DNA of 5,394 bases, from the NCBI GenBank assembly GCA_025458415.1, contig JALOSN010000100.1:1-5394 (forward strand). Reading direction: 5' to 3'. Below, piece by piece: positions 5,159-5,394 of the stretch (position 1 is the first letter of the stretch; each line of letters starts with the position of its first letter). Both the position numbers and the translations under genes were made by a program. Source of the DNA: Hydrogenophaga sp. (GTDB taxonomy: Bacteria; Pseudomonadota; Gammaproteobacteria; Burkholderiales; Burkholderiaceae_C). Below the pieces are notes generated by a model, which did not search any database, was not told the origin of the DNA, and saw only the letters and a program-made list of their open reading frames with translations.

Positions 5159-5394
5159 AGACCGATGACCTGCCCCACGACATGACCCCGATCCCCTTCA
5201 CACTGGATGGCCAGCGTCAGGAAGCCCAGCCCGGCGAGACCCTGCTGCAGGTGGCCCGTCGCGTGGGTATCGAGCTACCCCACCTGTGCCACAGTGAACG
5301 CCTGGGCAGCCCCGGCAACTGCCGCGCCTGTGTGGTCGAAATCGAAGGCGAGCGGGTGCTGGCGCCCTCGTGCTGCCGCGCGCCACAGACTGGC
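5155..5394 (+). CDS. Formate dehydrogenase alpha subunit, N-terminal fragment with [2Fe-2S] domain (3' end outside window)
   Basis: The first 80 codons of an open frame that runs off the window end. Residues about 12-80 form a NuoG/plant-ferredoxin-type domain: IPFTLDGQ, then AQPGETLLQVARRVGIELPH and cysteines Cys45, Cys56, Cys59 and Cys73 or Cys74, giving the C-x10-C-x2-C-x13/14-C spacing of NuoG- and FdsA-type [2Fe-2S] sites. In NAD-linked formate dehydrogenases this domain precedes further [4Fe-4S] clusters and the bis-pterin Mo/W catalytic domain, which would lie beyond the window. HoxU, the small hydrogenase subunit, starts similarly, but the formate-dehydrogenase character of the beta subunit makes alpha subunit much likelier. 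Whether the metal is Mo or W, and whether the ligand is Cys or selenocysteine, cannot be seen. The start is set by GGGGAGGA six bases upstream and the ATGA overlap. Confidence 0.88.
   Translation, partial: MKTDDLPHDMTPIPFTLDGQRQEAQPGETLLQVARRVGIELPHLCHSERLGSPGNCRACVVEIEGERVLAPSCCRAPQTG

Noticed and set aside
3401..5394. NAD-reducing hydrogenase (HoxF/HoxU) as the identity of the two right-hand genes
   Set aside because: HoxF shares the fused architecture, but the YLRDEY and AYLPGGASGGILP segments and the intact C-x4-C...C-x3-C site fit formate dehydrogenase beta better. The beginning of the next gene alone does not decide it.

Overview
The window is high-GC, gene-dense DNA that looks like a betaproteobacterium of the order Burkholderiales, probably Comamonadaceae or a close relative. 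This rests on recognised protein families, the gene combination and base composition, not on a marker gene. Nearly every base is coding. I see no tRNA, rRNA, CRISPR array, insertion sequence or phage gene.

Left part (1-2245, all + strand). The tail of a hydroxymethylglutaryl-CoA lyase (leucine catabolism) is followed one base after its stop by a LysE/RhtB-type amino-acid exporter. After a 44-base gap with a promoter-like element comes a tightly packed three-gene set: a YbaK/ProX-type aminoacyl-tRNA deacylase, a small four-cysteine DUF1289 protein, and a DsbA-fold 2-hydroxychromene-2-carboxylate isomerase. Each junction in this set is an ATGA stop/start overlap, so the genes are probably translationally coupled.

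Right part (2260-5394). A minus-strand regulator with a ModE/LysR-type winged helix-turn-helix and a periplasmic-binding-protein-like sensor domain ends convergently against the isomerase. It is divergent from a formate dehydrogenase locus. That locus begins with a 585-residue beta subunit in which a NuoE-like [2Fe-2S] domain is fused to a NuoF-like FMN/NADH/[4Fe-4S] domain. It continues, through another ATGA overlap and a strong Shine-Dalgarno, into the N-terminus of the large alpha subunit, seen here as a NuoG-like [2Fe-2S] domain and cut by the window end. The layout matches soluble, cytoplasmic, NAD-linked Mo- or W-containing formate dehydrogenases of the fused-beta type (Methylobacterium FDH1-like), as opposed to the separate FdsG and FdsB of the classic fds operon. 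Electrons from formate at the alpha-subunit metal centre would pass through Fe-S clusters to FMN and NAD+.

The 67-base divergent spacer holds a perfect 6-8-6 inverted repeat. It is centred 41.5 bases upstream of the beta-subunit ATG. That ATG follows a -10-like hexamer by six bases, an arrangement that fits a leaderless transcript. The deacylase gene has nearly the same element at its start. Nothing here is clearly a new biological system. The most interesting points are the fused diaphorase subunit and the compact, apparently activator-dependent control region.
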